Source: Catonia carolina
Taxonomy: Eukaryota; Arthropoda; Insecta; Hemiptera; Achilidae
Assembly (NCBI GenBank): GCA_035578175.1
Contig: JAQMRL010000003.1
Location: forward strand, 59,380,672-59,444,671
Direction of reading: 5' to 3'
Length of the DNA: 64,000 nt
The position numbers and the translations under genes are program-made. The notes under the pieces were generated by a model. The model was not told the origin of the DNA, searched no databases, and worked only from the letters and a program-made list of their open reading frames with translations. How positions within the stretch are numbered: the stretch's first letter is position 1; every line of letters begins with the position of its first letter. Positions 1 to 12,553 of this stretch are shown here, one piece after another.

Positions 1-851
1 GTATATACTTATTTCTGAAGCTTGTATAGGACAGAAGTACTGACACACAATTTCAATTTATTGACGTCGACGACAACAAAGTTGAACAAAACTGTCAAGT
101 GGTTAGATTCGGTTGGTGTTTATAAAGTTTTCATTGCACGCACGTCGTTCAAGCCCCCTCCGATTGTGTAATACAGCAGGGAGTAAACTTGTGGCCTCAG
201 GCACAAGAGGGAATGATTGGGAAAAGATTTTTCCTGGGTCCTCTAACTTCTATTTCCCCCTATTTCACCTATAGAACACCTAAAATTTATCAGGAAATAC
301 CTCAAAGGCTTTGAAAAATAAATTAAACTTCAATTTTTTCCCAGAAATAAAATCATGATGATAATTAAAAAGTAATTTATATTAATCTGAAAGTATCTAA
401 TAAAAAAGTTTTTATTAATAAAAGCAATGTGCTTTGATGCAATCAATGATGTAATGAAAGGAAAATTATTTCACTGCAAAACTAATAATTTCACTTTGGT
501 GAAAGTATTTCTAATAACAAAGTTTTTTTTATGAAAATTGTTTCGTAAAATTACACCAATAATGAAATGAATATTTTTACAACACAACTTTTTACCATAA
601 ATTGAATTTATTTTTAATATAAATCTTAGTAAAATATACATTTTCCCGTTTATTAAATCATTTCTATAGTTCGTTTATTAATTTTACTACTAGCCTACAT
701 CAGAATTTTATTAAAATTAAAACGAACCTACTTCATGAAATAAATTTCTATTTGTTTAATTCATGCCAAAATCGAGTACCCAATATTTCTAAATAAATCA
801 TTTAAAAATATAATACTTGTTCACTTGTGATGCTGAGTAACAACCATATCC
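1..851. other. AT-rich sequence, nothing recognised
   Basis: No repeat family, ORF or RNA gene that I can support. The first 300 bases are somewhat less AT-rich than the rest, but no homology is visible. Confidence 0.5.
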
Positions 852-1485
852 CTTGAATTATGGCTTGACAGGTGACTAACTTGGAAGCATCATCTGCGTA
901 CGAAACGTTTAGAACTTGACCGCCGCTAGAAGCTACTCTTCTGCTTAATCCTCGATCAAGGTTGAACCTCCGCTCCAAAATTTTACTATACAAATCCCTT
1001 TTAAGACCAATCTGGACTTATGGCGTACAGCTCTTTGGAATAGCGGCAGAGAGTAATTTAAAGTCGGTCAGGGCCTTTCAATCAAAATTCTTAAGATTTG
1101 CTTCTGGCGCTCCTTTTGATGTAAGAAATAATAACCTCCACGACGATTTCAAAATTCCGACAGTAAAGGAACTAACAGCGTCCTTGTATATCGCGTCCGT
1201 GTCCTTGTACATTTCACGAAAGACTAGATGACTATCCAAACCAACTAGCCCGTGATCTAGCTACAAGGAACTTCCCAACTGTTCGACGTTTAAAGCGAAA
1301 ATGGCGTAAAGACCTCTTAGTCTGAATAACGGACAATACCCGAAGTTTTTAACGGAGAATGTACCACTGGGTACCTCTTCTCCTTAATGTTAAATTCCCT
1401 ACCGCCATTTAATTATCATATACGAAAGTTGTGCAGCTCAATGTACAGTACCGTAATAAAAATTAAAGCAAAAAATAAAAATAAT
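852..1485 (+). pseudogene. LINE-J copy 1: C-terminal end of a jockey-like reverse transcriptase plus 3' UTR
   Basis: A 5'-truncated non-LTR retrotransposon. The readable part (about 962-1228) gives LRSKILLYKSLLRPIWTYG followed by QLFGIAAESN and ELTASLY. This is the thumb/C-terminal region typical of jockey-clade ORF2 proteins and nearly the same as the copy at 55.3-55.9 kb. Upstream, 852-960 matches that copy at DNA level, but CAG has become TAG in the NRRQK stretch and 4 nt are missing in the INPRSK stretch, so the frame is broken. After the stop comes a 3' UTR with GGTACCTCTTCTCCTTAATG, ending in an A-rich tail near 1470-1485. No catalytic domain remains, so the copy is dead. Clade assignment is from protein motifs only. 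Confidence 0.85.
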
Positions 1486-2319
1486 TGTGAAAAGTTCTTT
1501 AAATAATTGGACAAAAACATTACTATAATTTTGTTTTTGTTCATCTTAAAAAACTAAACACCAATACCTCAAACAATTTTTTTTTTAATTATTCGTTTCT
1601 GTTAACGTAGAACTTCGATAATCATGAGTTACTTATTTTACTTTCTAGCTCGAATTATTATTTGGGAGCTTCAGGTTTCTTTTTTCGTGTTTTTATTCTT
1701 CATTATTCTAAAAATTATTTCTATATTATAATCCACAGATTCCCTTCGGTATGTTGCTTTTCTGAACATGTTTTTCTCGAAACCGCTTATATTCTCAAAT
1801 CTTTTCTCTGAATTTATCTTCTATTCGACTTTAATCTATGAAAACTGTCATTAGGCCTTTTTCTATTTCTTTGAACAATCTTAGTTTGTTTTTGTATTCG
1901 TTCAGAATTTAAATACGTTTGTTTTGTAAGTCGTTCTTGGTTGATACCAAATATACTTAGTAAATAGTATTATTAAACAGTAATTTGTTAAACAATATTT
2001 TTCCATGACCCGGTTGGTTACATCGATGAAGGCTTTCATTTCAATTTATGTATTCAATTTTTGATTTCAATTTTTTTCACGTCTCATAAGCAATAAAACG
2101 ATTTTATTGTTAAATGAATTTTAAATTGTTTTAAAATTTTCTCGATACCAACGGCATCCATTTTTAAACTTACCAAGTTTATAGTTAAAATAAACTATGA
2201 ATTTATTATTTGAACACCTGATAGACCTACTGTTTAATTAGCATTTCAATTTAGGCATGATTCAAATTCTTACTAAGATTTTTGACTTTGTATCATAGAA
2301 ATACGTGATTTGTTTTATT
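1486..2319. other. AT-rich sequence, nothing recognised
   Basis: Only short T- and A-runs. No ORF with coding-like composition and no repeat shared with other parts of the window was seen. Confidence 0.5.
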
Positions 2320-2480
2320 ACTTTAAAGTCACATTAACATCTTGGTTATTAGCGACTATTTTGTGTTATGGGAAAATGTGTTTAAGCATGTAATATTTTC
2401 CTGACCCTAGGCGGAAATCAAACCTCGGAATTTCTGCTTTGTAGTTCAACACATTGACCACTACGTTATGGAGGCCATTA
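2320..2480 (-). repeat. SINE-C copy (tRNA-derived head, shared 3' tail)
   Basis: Read on the minus strand, the head GCCTCCATAACGTAGTGGTC carries a box A-like TAACGTAGTGGTC. A degenerate box B (GGTTTGATTTCC) follows at about 2428-2440. The 3' part is GTCGCTAATAACCAAG, the same tail found in the SINEs at 25.5, 48.8, 49.0 and 58.3 kb. Head and body match the copy at 25543-25697. No clear TSD. Confidence 0.7.
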
Positions 2481-2795
2481 TGAATATTTTGTCATAAAAA
2501 CCATACGGTATACATCTAGACAATCATTCCAGGCAATCATAAGTTATGAAATTACATTCAATTAAAAGAATAAATTATAGAAATTTCTAACCGTATATAA
2601 ATTATTTTGTTGTTAGTTACGTTTTTCAGTAATGTTATATGTAAATTAATAATTTGAGACAACTTACTTCCATCAAAAGTAATTTATTTATCTCATTTCA
2701 TTGCAAATAATTCAGAATAAATAATAATTAATAACAATTTTTGTTTTAACTTTTAAAAAAATATTGATTCGCAATTTTATAAAAAGGATTAATAT

Positions 2796-3279
2796 TGTGA
2801 CACTTATCGCTATGGTCCGTTCCGGGATCTAGGTAATTAAATGATTAATACACTAAAGTTTACAATTACAGTATTTATTACAATAAAGATTTACAGAATA
2901 AATAATAAACTAATTATAATGAAGTAATACAATAAATAACTCAATAATTTACTTAATACTACTTACAAATAATTATATAGAATGCACATTCACGATGAAA
3001 CTGAATACACAATGCACAAATACAATAAGGCTAAATAACAATGCCTCGGAAACCCGTTGACCTGTTCTAACGGAGTTACCTTCTATCGTACCGATAGCAC
3101 ACGTAGTAAACATTCGTCAAAGATCAAACGAATACTGACTCACTGACCGCGCTCGGAGTTCTATTCATATAGGCGATTCAAAGAGTCTTCTCGAAAGACC
3201 CCGAGGTTCGATCAATAATATTTTCTGGAGAAATCTAAACTATTGTAAACAAGTCAACAATAGAACAAAAGGTGTTACA
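2796..3279 (-). repeat. LTR-1: solo or isolated long terminal repeat of an LTR retrotransposon
   Basis: On the minus strand this 484-bp block runs from TGTAACACC to GTGTCACA, the TG...CA boundary form with short inverted ends that LTRs have. It is markedly GC-richer than its surroundings around 3040-3220. It holds a candidate promoter (TATATGAATAGAAC, then GCGGTCAGTGAGTCAGT, an arthropod-like TCAGT initiator) and an AATAAATAC polyadenylation-like site. Its 3' half aligns with 50280-50482 (AGTTTATTATTTAT; AATAAATAC followed by TGTAATT; AGATCCCG), which defines the second copy. I see no primer-binding site or coding sequence next to it and no TSD. Ty3/gypsy or BEL origin cannot be decided. Confidence 0.6.
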
Positions 3280-4389
3280 GGTAATCAACCGACCCTTTCG
3301 CAATTAGTTGTACAACAAAGACCCTACCTTATCAACACAATAGCGTGGCCCTTTTTAAAAAACCTTTTATAACTAGCCCTATTGTTACTTTTTCACGCAA
3401 TTATCTACTCTCTACCATTTTATGAATGAAGTACTAGAAATTTCGCGAATCATGCTATTCTTCTATATTGTCACATTATGCTGATAAACATACAACATGA
3501 CTTTTAGTAAAGGCTTAGAGAATAACTCCACTTAACAAAAGAACTTCAACGGAATTCTTTTGAACGATATTATATGTAATTAATTATATATCTTATACTT
3601 TCATAATTTATTCAATTTAGAATTGATTGTGAAATCATTCCACAATATGTCAGATCAACTCTAACATATTGCGGAACTATTTAATTTAAGGCAACTATGT
3701 CTCTACTCCATATTCTACTAAGCCTTCTTTATGGGTTCAGTTTAATAGAAAACTTGTTTGAATGTTTTATTTTTTAATTATAAAGGTTATTATTCAGACT
3801 TTTATCGCCTTTGTTTAAAGTTTATATTTACATTTAAAAACCTGATTGCAAAAGAATTGCACCGTCTTAAAAAAAGTAATATCAAAAAAACCCTTCAGTA
3901 ATGCGACAAGTACTTGTAATGTACTAAACCAGTTAAAATTGCAATCGATTTATGTATTTAAAAAAAATTAGTTTTAAAAAATATAATTTTATAACATACT
4001 TTTCTTGTGAGGCAAAGAAAACATTTTAAATCGGTATCTTTAAAGAATTATAAACTGTTTTGTTATTCTGTGAGAGAAATGAAAGTAGATTTCTATAGTT
4101 TAATAAAAATGATCTCATGATAAAAATGAATGATATTGTAATATAAATAGGTAGAAGTTAGGTTTTCTTAATATAAATCATAAAATATTAACAAATAACA
4201 TTTCAAAGAGTTTATTTGGGAAACGGTCCATAACTGCGCAAGTAAATGGTTAATTATACAATTTCAACTTTGTTTCCTAGCAAATCGGTTCGTTTGAACT
4301 ACTACATCATTTGGAGAAGGAAATTTCGGAGAGAAATTATCGTTCGTAGACCTTTACCGAACATAGCAGTCAAATGTATAGTTTGAAAA
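3280..4389. other. AT-rich sequence, nothing recognised
   Basis: No repeats or coding-like frames that I can support. Confidence 0.5.
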
Positions 4390-4800
4390 CTCATCCTCTC
4401 GTTTGAATTCTGCTCATTAATTCCATCTAACCTTCTCTCTCAAAACTCCAGCCGCTGCTACTGTGTGTCTTTTACTCATCCTCCAGATACAGTATCAACA
4501 TTCCTTGTTCGGTCCCAGATGGCAAGCGAGTGAGCCTAGAGACGACTCTTGCTTATCCCGCTCGCGTTTTGTGTCTTGAGTTGATAGCGTAATATGTGTG
4601 CGTGCATTTTCTCATCGCTGCCACTGTTGCTGTTTTACTAGGTTGTGTGCGTTGCGCTTTATTCCGCAACTGGTTCGGAACAATTTCTGACTTTCCCTTC
4701 ATCACCCTTTATCATCTTCTCTCATTTTCTTCATACCGTCTACAACCCTCCGTCTCGTAACTGTTTCATATTTAATTACTCATGTGTCTAGAGTTTGCTT
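4390..4800. other. Locally GC-richer block of unknown nature
   Basis: Base composition rises to nearly half G+C, against well under a third around it, with several CG dinucleotides (for example CCCGCTCGCG). There is no long ORF in any frame and no homology I recognise. It could be a promoter-type island, an old transposon piece or an untranslated exon. Confidence 0.35.
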
Positions 4801-6302
4801 GCATTCATGCGGCAACCCCTTTGTGTATCGTTCTATAAAACCCCTGTTCATTAAGTATTATTCCACCTACTGTATCTCAATTATAAATGCTTTCCATTTG
4901 TAAATGAATTCGGAACTCACAATCGACTTTGAAGACAGAAGTTTATGGAAATTATTAACAATATTTCATAATACATCTTTGAAGTCTATAGGCCCGTACA
5001 TATTTGAAAATTCACCTAGTGTTGGTACAAGAACGCCATACAAGAACTTCATTATTTAATATGTTATTCGTGGATTTTCAACAGGCTTTTAATCAAATCA
5101 TTAATAACAGATTGATTTAATTCATAGAGTTCTTACTTCATACAAGTTAATAATAGAACTTACTTTTGCTTTTCAATGATATTGAAAATTATACCGACAT
5201 AATAGTTACTTTTTTTGGTTACAAATTAAAATATTGTATATCTTCTTCTAAATACGCTCGCTCTCCTTCACCTTAGACTGCTGACTCCTTCAATGAAGCT
5301 ACATTAAAACTCAGGTAAATTGCTCCTGTCATGAACCACCCTGGAAAGAACGTGTATTTATTTTTGTACAGTCTGTATAATTCTCCAGTTATGAGCGTTT
5401 CTTTTTTCCGTGTTTGTACCTACTCTAAACTTTGCCTTCAAAAATAAATCAATGATTCGCATACTTTTCATCATTGGATAGATAATTAAGATAGGCAAGC
5501 TTCCTTCTTTTAAATTACGCTCATCAACTCAATCAATATCAACGTCAGTTTGCCACAATTCAAGTACATTTTGAAATTAATTAATCTATTAGTACATAAT
5601 CTATATAATATATATATCATAAATCAATGGGCTTAATTAAGTATTTTCTATGTTTATAACAAAAGTAGGCCTATATAGTTTTAAGTATATGTTTAATCTA
5701 TATGGAGATTAAATATATTCATGTATTGACAAATATATAAATGCAAATCCCATACTAACTGACTCAATCATAACAAATTCTCTAAACTTCAAAGTTCAGA
5801 GAGGTCAAATTTGACAAAATTCTTTCTTATTGATTAAAAAAAACTAACTTCCGTAGGTGAATTTTTCATTAGAACTTTCACAGAATGATTAAGTCTGCAT
5901 TTCGATCATTTGCACTTAGAAGTGAAGAGTATGTTGCAATCAAAGCAAAACATTTTTAAACCCTACGAAACAGAAGCACTTTAGAAAATCAGCAAGCGTA
6001 CATCTTCTAATATAAGAAATATATTATAATATAAGAAATAAAGCATTTTAATTATAACGATCACTTGATCTTAAGCGGTAAAACAAAATAATTACCACAG
6101 AAATAAATATTTTATCAAAAAGAGAAACAATTTTATGGTTCAACCTATTCTAACACATATATTATGATCTTTTCTCCTACTAATATTTGCAAATCCAGTT
6201 TCAAGGGAACTTCTGTAAATCTAGCATTAAGCCCGCATGTACCACGGAGAGAATTGTTAGAGCGTTATAAAATACTAAAAAGTTATGACAATAACATTTT
6301 CT
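4801..6302. other. AT-rich sequence, nothing recognised
   Basis: No supported feature. Confidence 0.5.
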
Positions 6303-6430
6303 AATCCTAACGTGTGTACGGTGCAATCTGTTCAATTTCAGAACCCCATAGCCTAATGAGATGAGGATTTATGTAAGACGTGGAAATGTAAGGTCGTTTT
6401 GTACAGACTTACCGACCATTCCTGTGAACA
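6303..6430 (-). repeat. SINE-A fragment (3' part)
   Basis: Matches the 3' half of the SINE-A family. On the plus strand it has GTGTGTACGGTGCAATCTGTTC, split here as GTGTGTACGG and TGCAATCTGTTC, then AATGAGATGAGGAT and ACCGACCATTCCTGTGA. The same succession occurs in the copies at 13341 and 21398. The tRNA-like head is missing, so this copy is truncated. Confidence 0.75.
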
Positions 6431-6639
6431 TGACAATAATTTAACACTGACATATTCACCAATGTAAATATTTGTTTGGTGAAAGTTTTTTGTCAGATTA
6501 TTTGTTCCGATAAATCTGATTAGGATCTATATGATTTAGCTTACTTCTTGTTTCTACACAAACCGCACAAAATTTAATTATTCATTAGACAATTATACAA
6601 ACCGTAGAAGAAATTGTGAACATGAGTTGATAGCGTTAT

Positions 6640-6915
6640 AAAATACAAACACAAAACTATACCAGTGTAAGGGTGACTTTAGTAGGGTTAAACGTATGGA
6701 ATTCCATTATGAGATGCTGGGTACGGTTTAGACGTGAGGGTTGAAAAGGGTGTGCTTCATGTTCCACATAGGTTGATAAATAACAAAGGGCCTCATTTGA
6801 CAGTTATTATTGTCCTTTGCAATTTAGGTCAACATTTCACATAAGTTCTTTCTCAACTCATCATCGTATTTCTTCCCGTATTTGAGACTTAGGATTCAGC
6901 TATTTTGAAGGTAAG
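6640..6915 (+). promoter_or_regulatory. Possible promoter, untranslated exon and splice donor
   Basis: A TATAAAAT box (6641-6648) is followed by about 260 bases less AT-rich than the flanks, ending at TTTTGAAG|GTAAGTATT. The donor consensus GTAAGT falls at about 6911. There is no ORF of note. It could be a non-coding first exon of a gene outside the window, or chance. Confidence 0.2.
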
Positions 6916-7609
6916 TATTTTTTTAATACACAACGCTTGATCGTATAAATAATGTAAGCAATCCTTTTGTCGTAGCGTGGTAGGAGAAAGGAAGAAAATG
7001 CTACTTGTCAAAAGAAAAAAATAATAAAATACCGCTATTATTTGTTTAAAAACTGAAAGTTTTTTAATTATACCTGATCATCAACTGTAGCCTACTTTAT
7101 AATTTATGTATGCGAAACTGAAAACAGTTACTTACCATCTATTAAAAAAAATCTAAAAGGTATTAAATTAAATTCAGAAATGAAACAAATGGATAGCCAG
7201 TACAGGAAGAAAGACAATTGAGAAAATGGTCACTAATACTCGAATGTAGGAGATCAAAGATACAAGAAAAAATAATTTTACTCTTCATAATATCAATTAA
7301 TTTTTATTTAAACATTTTAAACATTTTAATTTAATTTTAATAACTACTAAAATTTAATGAATCATATTTAGTATTAAATAAATAAAAGTATTTGCTAACT
7401 TGTAGTGTTAGTAAATAGCATACTATTGGTTACTGTAGTGTAGAAAGTTATATACGAAAAAAATGATGTTTCGATTGAATGTTATTGCTAAAGACTAATA
7501 CTTTGTTTTAGATATTTTACTTAAAAGATTCCAGCCCATCCTTGTACATGATTTTATCCATAGTTGGATGGAATAATTTCTACCACCTGTAGTAAAATAT
7601 TTTAATAGT

Positions 7610-8004
7610 GTTGTGTTGTTTAGGTCAACAGCCGAAAGGCTGGTTTGAACCTGTAGAGGTTTTACTAAGTAAAACGAGGAGTGAGGTGGTTTACCGTTGC
7701 CTTCCTCACTGAGTGGAAAAGTACGCTTAACAGCATGCCGGGCCCTCTGAAAAGCACATATTTTTTACTCTGCAAATGACACCTTCACTTCATTCACCAC
7801 AGGGTCTGGCTGTATAGTGAAATTCATTACTTTCAGAAAAGATAACTCTGACTAGTGTCTTTTACACCTCTACCTCTTCTGTTCTTAAATGATTCAGTCA
7901 TTTAATTGGCTGACCATGTGATAAGAAACAGAACTATTTATTTTAGCCCTGCAACAAACAGATTGAGTAAATAATTTGACACTCCACCTGTCTGTTATGG
8001 GCAG
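7610..8004 (+). repeat. SINE-R copy 1, complete, with 11-bp target-site duplication
   Basis: A 395-bp short retroelement starting GTTGTTTAGGTCAACAGCCG and ending CACCTGTCTGTTATGGGCAG. It is flanked by the exact direct repeat ATTTTAATAGT at 7599-7609 and 8005-8015. The TSD points to LINE-mediated insertion. There is no coding potential. The stretch GGTTTGAACC near the 5' end resembles a Pol III box B, but no convincing box A lies upstream, so a tRNA origin is unproven. Four further copies lie in the window, at 12.7, 18.8, 43.1 and 44.6 kb. Confidence 0.85.
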
Positions 8005-8015
8005 ATTTTAATAGT

Positions 8016-9873
8016 ACAGTGTAAATAATTTTGGAATATGGTATTTTTTATGCGTTGTAATATAATGGAAATAAATTATTATTCATTAATTGTTACTTTT
8101 TCCATTATGACAACTTTCAATATACTCCATAAATAATTTATTCTGCACAGTAACCCAAACACAGAAACAGTAGATTGTATTCAGTAACCTAAACATAAAC
8201 AGAATTTAAAAGTACCCGGAACGTAAGAAATTGAAAATGTTCACATATCCGGTTTTTTGTAAATTATTAAAATTCAGTGTATTCTGCATTAAACTATATA
8301 AGTATTATTTGTTGGGGTGTTTTGCAGTTTGTTTAAAATTAAAAATAGGTTGAATTCTTAAGTTTTTTTAAACGTTATCATTTTCACAACATCTCCTATT
8401 TTTTGAATGACAACAGATAAATACATTTTTTTTATTTTGTGCGATATTTTTTGTTTAAAAACTTTAGGTTTGCACCAGACTACCTGTAAATATAATATAT
8501 TAACTTCTAAAGTGTAAAAACTGACATATTAAATTATTTAACGTTTGATGTGTTCTCCTTTAGTTTTTTCTTGTTCCCGTAAATAGCATTTTTGACGCAT
8601 AATGAACATGTTCTCAGTCAACTGTGAATGGATTTTAATGGAATTTTTGCACAGCCTTTCATACCATACAGGTTTTAGTGTACTGAATTAACATTAAAGT
8701 AAAATAATGTGTTTAAATATTTATTTTCCACTTCAATGGCAAACAGTTTGATTTTCAAAAGTGGTAGTTTAAAAAAAAATGTCTTATCTTCCTAACAATT
8801 TATTAAGATGCTAATTATTCAGTGGGCAAAAATAGCCTGAAATGTAACCACAAGAAAATGGGACAGGATAACTAAAAGTTTTTGAGAAAATGTTCCTTAC
8901 ATTAACATTAAGGACATTAAGCATTCCGGGTCCCCTTAATAATGAACACTGGTACTTTGAAGCACCATGAAAATTTTTTAACAATTTCACAAATTTTAAT
9001 GAGAAATTTGTTTAACTTGGTGAATGTACCTTAATTTCTCTTCAATTTAAATTGGTATGTCATGTAAACGTTAATTTAAAAATTCGAAATTGATCGCACG
9101 ATCAATCTACTACTACTTTTTTAATCTTTAGTATAGATATGCATTTTAAAAGGAAGATTACCTCAGCTATCGCAAATAACAACAAAAGCATCATAAACCC
9201 ACTTTCGGATTCTGGGGTGAGCAAACTTAAGTAAAAGAAACGGCACAGTGAAAATTAAAGGCCTTTGAAAAACCCCAAAAAATAGCAATTAAGACAAGAA
9301 AACATCAGGTGTCAAAATACAAATCATTGAACCTAGTCCTTTGCAATGAAAATTATAAAAGAATAAGAAGAATGACTCTAGATCATAAATTCTTACGACC
9401 CAAAATTCATTCTACTTAAGCAGTGCTTCCTTTTTAAGAATAAATTCTGAGAAATATTACATTCTGCAATAGTAAGCGATGAAATCAAAAAATTCAAAGC
9501 AATCTCCAAAATATTAATCAATAAACTAATTTCAGTAAATCTGGCCGTACATTCTGGTCAGGTATTAGTAAGTATTTTAACTTAACCAAATTTTTTTAGG
9601 GTGATTTTTAACCAATTATTTTAAAACAAATACTATATTTGTACAACATAAACTCCTGAAACTTACAGTACTACTTGCTTACTTTAGAATGATGTGGAAT
9701 CTCATTGAGGTCGGTTGCCCCAATATAGTTATTAACGATCCTGATGTAAATTATGCACTACTACGCATTATTCTTAATAAAAAATTTATAAGGGTATTAA
9801 AAAAATCAGGTGGAAAACTTTCACGCAACTTTATTTTGCCAATTATAATAAATAAAATATAATCTATTTTTTT
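8016..9873. other. AT-rich sequence, nothing recognised
   Basis: No supported ORF, RNA or repeat. Confidence 0.5.
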
Positions 9874-10005
9874 ACTTTCTCTTGCCTATATGAATATATA
9901 GGAAGGAAAGTATTGTTTTCATGTCGATTTTTCGAAATCGAGTTTTCACCGGATCTATACGTTTTCAGACCCCCTGAACCCAAAAAAACATGTTTTTAGC
10001 GATTG

Positions 10006-10055
<50 letters not shown>

Positions 10056-10839
10056 GCGTGTGTGTGTGTGTGTGTGTCTGTGTGTGAACAGAATATCTCA
10101 AGAACGGAACATCGTACGAACTTGAAACTTGAAACTTAAGTTACATACCACTACCGAACCCGACACGAACATTTTAATCAAAATCGGTCAACCGGAAGTA
10201 ATAGTTTATTCGTATAATTTTTCACTTTTTTGCGATTTTCTCAAAAACTGGTCCTACGATTTTTTTTTAAATCGCCTGGTGTACTCAATTTTTTATTCTC
10301 TACAAGATAGGGTAGACGCCATGTTTGCTGAAATTCTGCGTGAGGCTGTTTTTACTTAAAAACATTTTATTTTTAAGATTGCGGCTTTAATATGCATTTT
10401 AGCGCAAAACGTTATATAACAAAAGTTGTAGAGAATGTAAAATTCTACAACTTCTATTTCAAACATTTTTTTTTATAACGCTTAGTTTAGCGGTAATTAG
10501 CAATTTTCTGTTTTTTTCTCACGAAAACGTGAGAAAAATCGATTTTTTTAACATTTCGGTCTTAGAATGCATTTTACGACAAAAGTGTATATAATAAAAT
10601 TTATAGGAAATTAAAAGATCTACAACTTTTATTGTTCAGCATTTTTTGTACAGTGCCTAGTTTAGCGTGAATGAGCGATTTTCCGTATTTTTAAGCTAAA
10701 CTGAGGTTGATTTTCATTTTGCGTCATTCACTCATGATTACAATAAGGTTATGTTTTTGAGGTTAGTTTTTGTTTATTTCTAATATTTTATTAATAATGT
10801 TAGGTTTATTATTAATTATTTGCATTGGCAAGAGAAAGT
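9874..10839. mobile_element. M1 copy 1: complete non-autonomous element with 13-bp inverted ends
   Basis: Bounded by ACTTTCTCTTGCC (9874-9886) and its exact reverse complement GGCAAGAGAAAGT (10827-10839), total 966 bp. It codes for no transposase; the short frame at 10129-10359 has no recognisable domain. A (GT)n microsatellite at about 10009-10085 sits at a fixed place in the element, since the 36.1, 56.2 and 63.7 kb copies have CA-rich runs there. The right half (about 10370-10520 and 10530-10700) is an imperfect tandem duplication of about 155 bp; both units contain CTACAACTT and a TAGTTTAGCG block. Superfamily not determined and no TSD is clear. Confidence 0.75.
10009..10085. repeat. (GT)n microsatellite inside M1
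   Basis: A nearly pure GT/TG run with a few C interruptions, located between the conserved GTTTTTAGCGATT and GAATATCTCAAGAACGGAAC blocks of the element. Confidence 0.95.
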
Positions 10840-12553
10840 TGTGTGAGTGTTTCACACCAGATTTATTAACTATGAGTAAACAATGTAAAATGGAAAGCAA
10901 ACCTAGTTTAATCACGCTTGAATAGCGCTAAATAAAATCAACCTCTTTTGGACGGAGATATCTTTTGACGAAGATACAGAATAACTCTAACTGTTGCTAA
11001 TTTATTAAGCTGTGTAGAAAAAGTTTTTAAGTAAAAGTTGCAGGCGTTTTAATTGAAATTAAATAGAAACAGAAATAAAGCAGAATAAATGATATACAGA
11101 CATATATGTTTTTTTTAATTTTCGGTAGAATTTTAACTACAATGGCCTGTCTAACTACTCGAACATCCCAAACACCATTTTTTTAGGCTCGCTCGCCAGC
11201 CCCAACGAAAATATCCGAACTGTTATGAAAATATATTCCAAAAATGTTAAAATGTTTAAATTATCATTGTTTTCTATGTCAGTAGGGAACTTGGATATAA
11301 TAACACATGATAGCAAATCTGTACTTAGAGATTTTCAATTAAAAACATTTTGACCAAAATTGTTTAGAGAAAAATGATATCAAACGCGGAATTAAAAATC
11401 TTATCCTTTTAAATATAATTATAGATGAGATAAGAAGTAGGGCGTTTTCTAATCACGTCAACAATTGTACATGTTTTATTTGTGTGAGTATGATGCAAAA
11501 AAGCGTCAATAACATTTTTCCGGAAAAATAAAATGCTTTCGTTTAATAATGAGACACTTTTATTTTAGAGTTTCCACTACATTAAAATATTTACCTTTCA
11601 TGAGTCAGTTCAATAATTATTTTCTGAAATTAATCCAACGGATTGTTTACTCGTATAATTTTATTTGTAGATACGTTTACATTAATCTACAATAATTTAT
11701 CATTTCACAGTTTGCAACAAATTCAAGGTTGAGTAAGTTGACAAAAAAGAAAATGAAAAAATTGTAATGTTAATTAAATTATATTCATATATGTTTTCAG
11801 TACTGCAACAATAAAATGGTTAAAATTTTGGATAAATAACTGTTGAGCAATTTTCTAAGCAATATCATCTTTAAACTAAATATTATTCCTTTTAAAACAA
11901 TATATTTTCTTTTATAGTAATGGCGAAAAACCTATAAAAGGACATAAATAATAAAAAACCGTTTAAAGGAAACGTAGCTGCATTATGGTGAATTGAAAAT
12001 AAAAGTCCTCTTGTATGAATTTTATTTGGAAAAGAATATAAAAATTTTAAAGTCATATAAACCAGATGTTTCACTGCAAACGGTTGTGATTTTTTTATGT
12101 ATTTCCATTAATGAATATTAGGTAATATAAAAACTCTTATGCCTCTCCTGTACACAATTTGATTTTATTGGTAAATAAAGGAAATGGGGTAATCGTTTTA
12201 AAATTCTTTTCCTGGATAACAGAGTGCCCTGATATATAAAATTACTATTAATCAAAGTAAAAACGTTACTTACATTATTATGTACTATTAGTGAAGTGCA
12301 CAAGTTTACTTTAATTAATCATTAACCTTTTTAAATCAGGTCGCTTTATTCATTAATGGTCAGGATGGATTAGGTTGTATCCCAACCAATATGAGGCATA
12401 TTATACTATTACTATTATAATAATTTTATTAATTAAAAATGGATTAATGACTAATTAATTTAATATGCACGAGAGCTGCAGTTGAGATTATATGTGTTTT
12501 AAACAACTTAGTGCCGTGCAAATAATGAATATGATATAATTTATAAGTAACTA
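10840..12553. other. AT-rich sequence, nothing recognised
   Basis: Short open frames at 11892-12074 and 12118-12303 (minus) have neither domain nor coding-like composition and are regarded as chance. Confidence 0.5.

Noticed and set aside
802..993. 63-codon minus-strand ORF containing YADD
   Set aside because: The YADD is fortuitous: the segment is antisense to LINE-J (plus strand), and no other RT motif lies near it on the minus strand.
10129..10359. 76-codon ORF inside M1
   Set aside because: The frame is not kept in the other M1 copies and has no domain.
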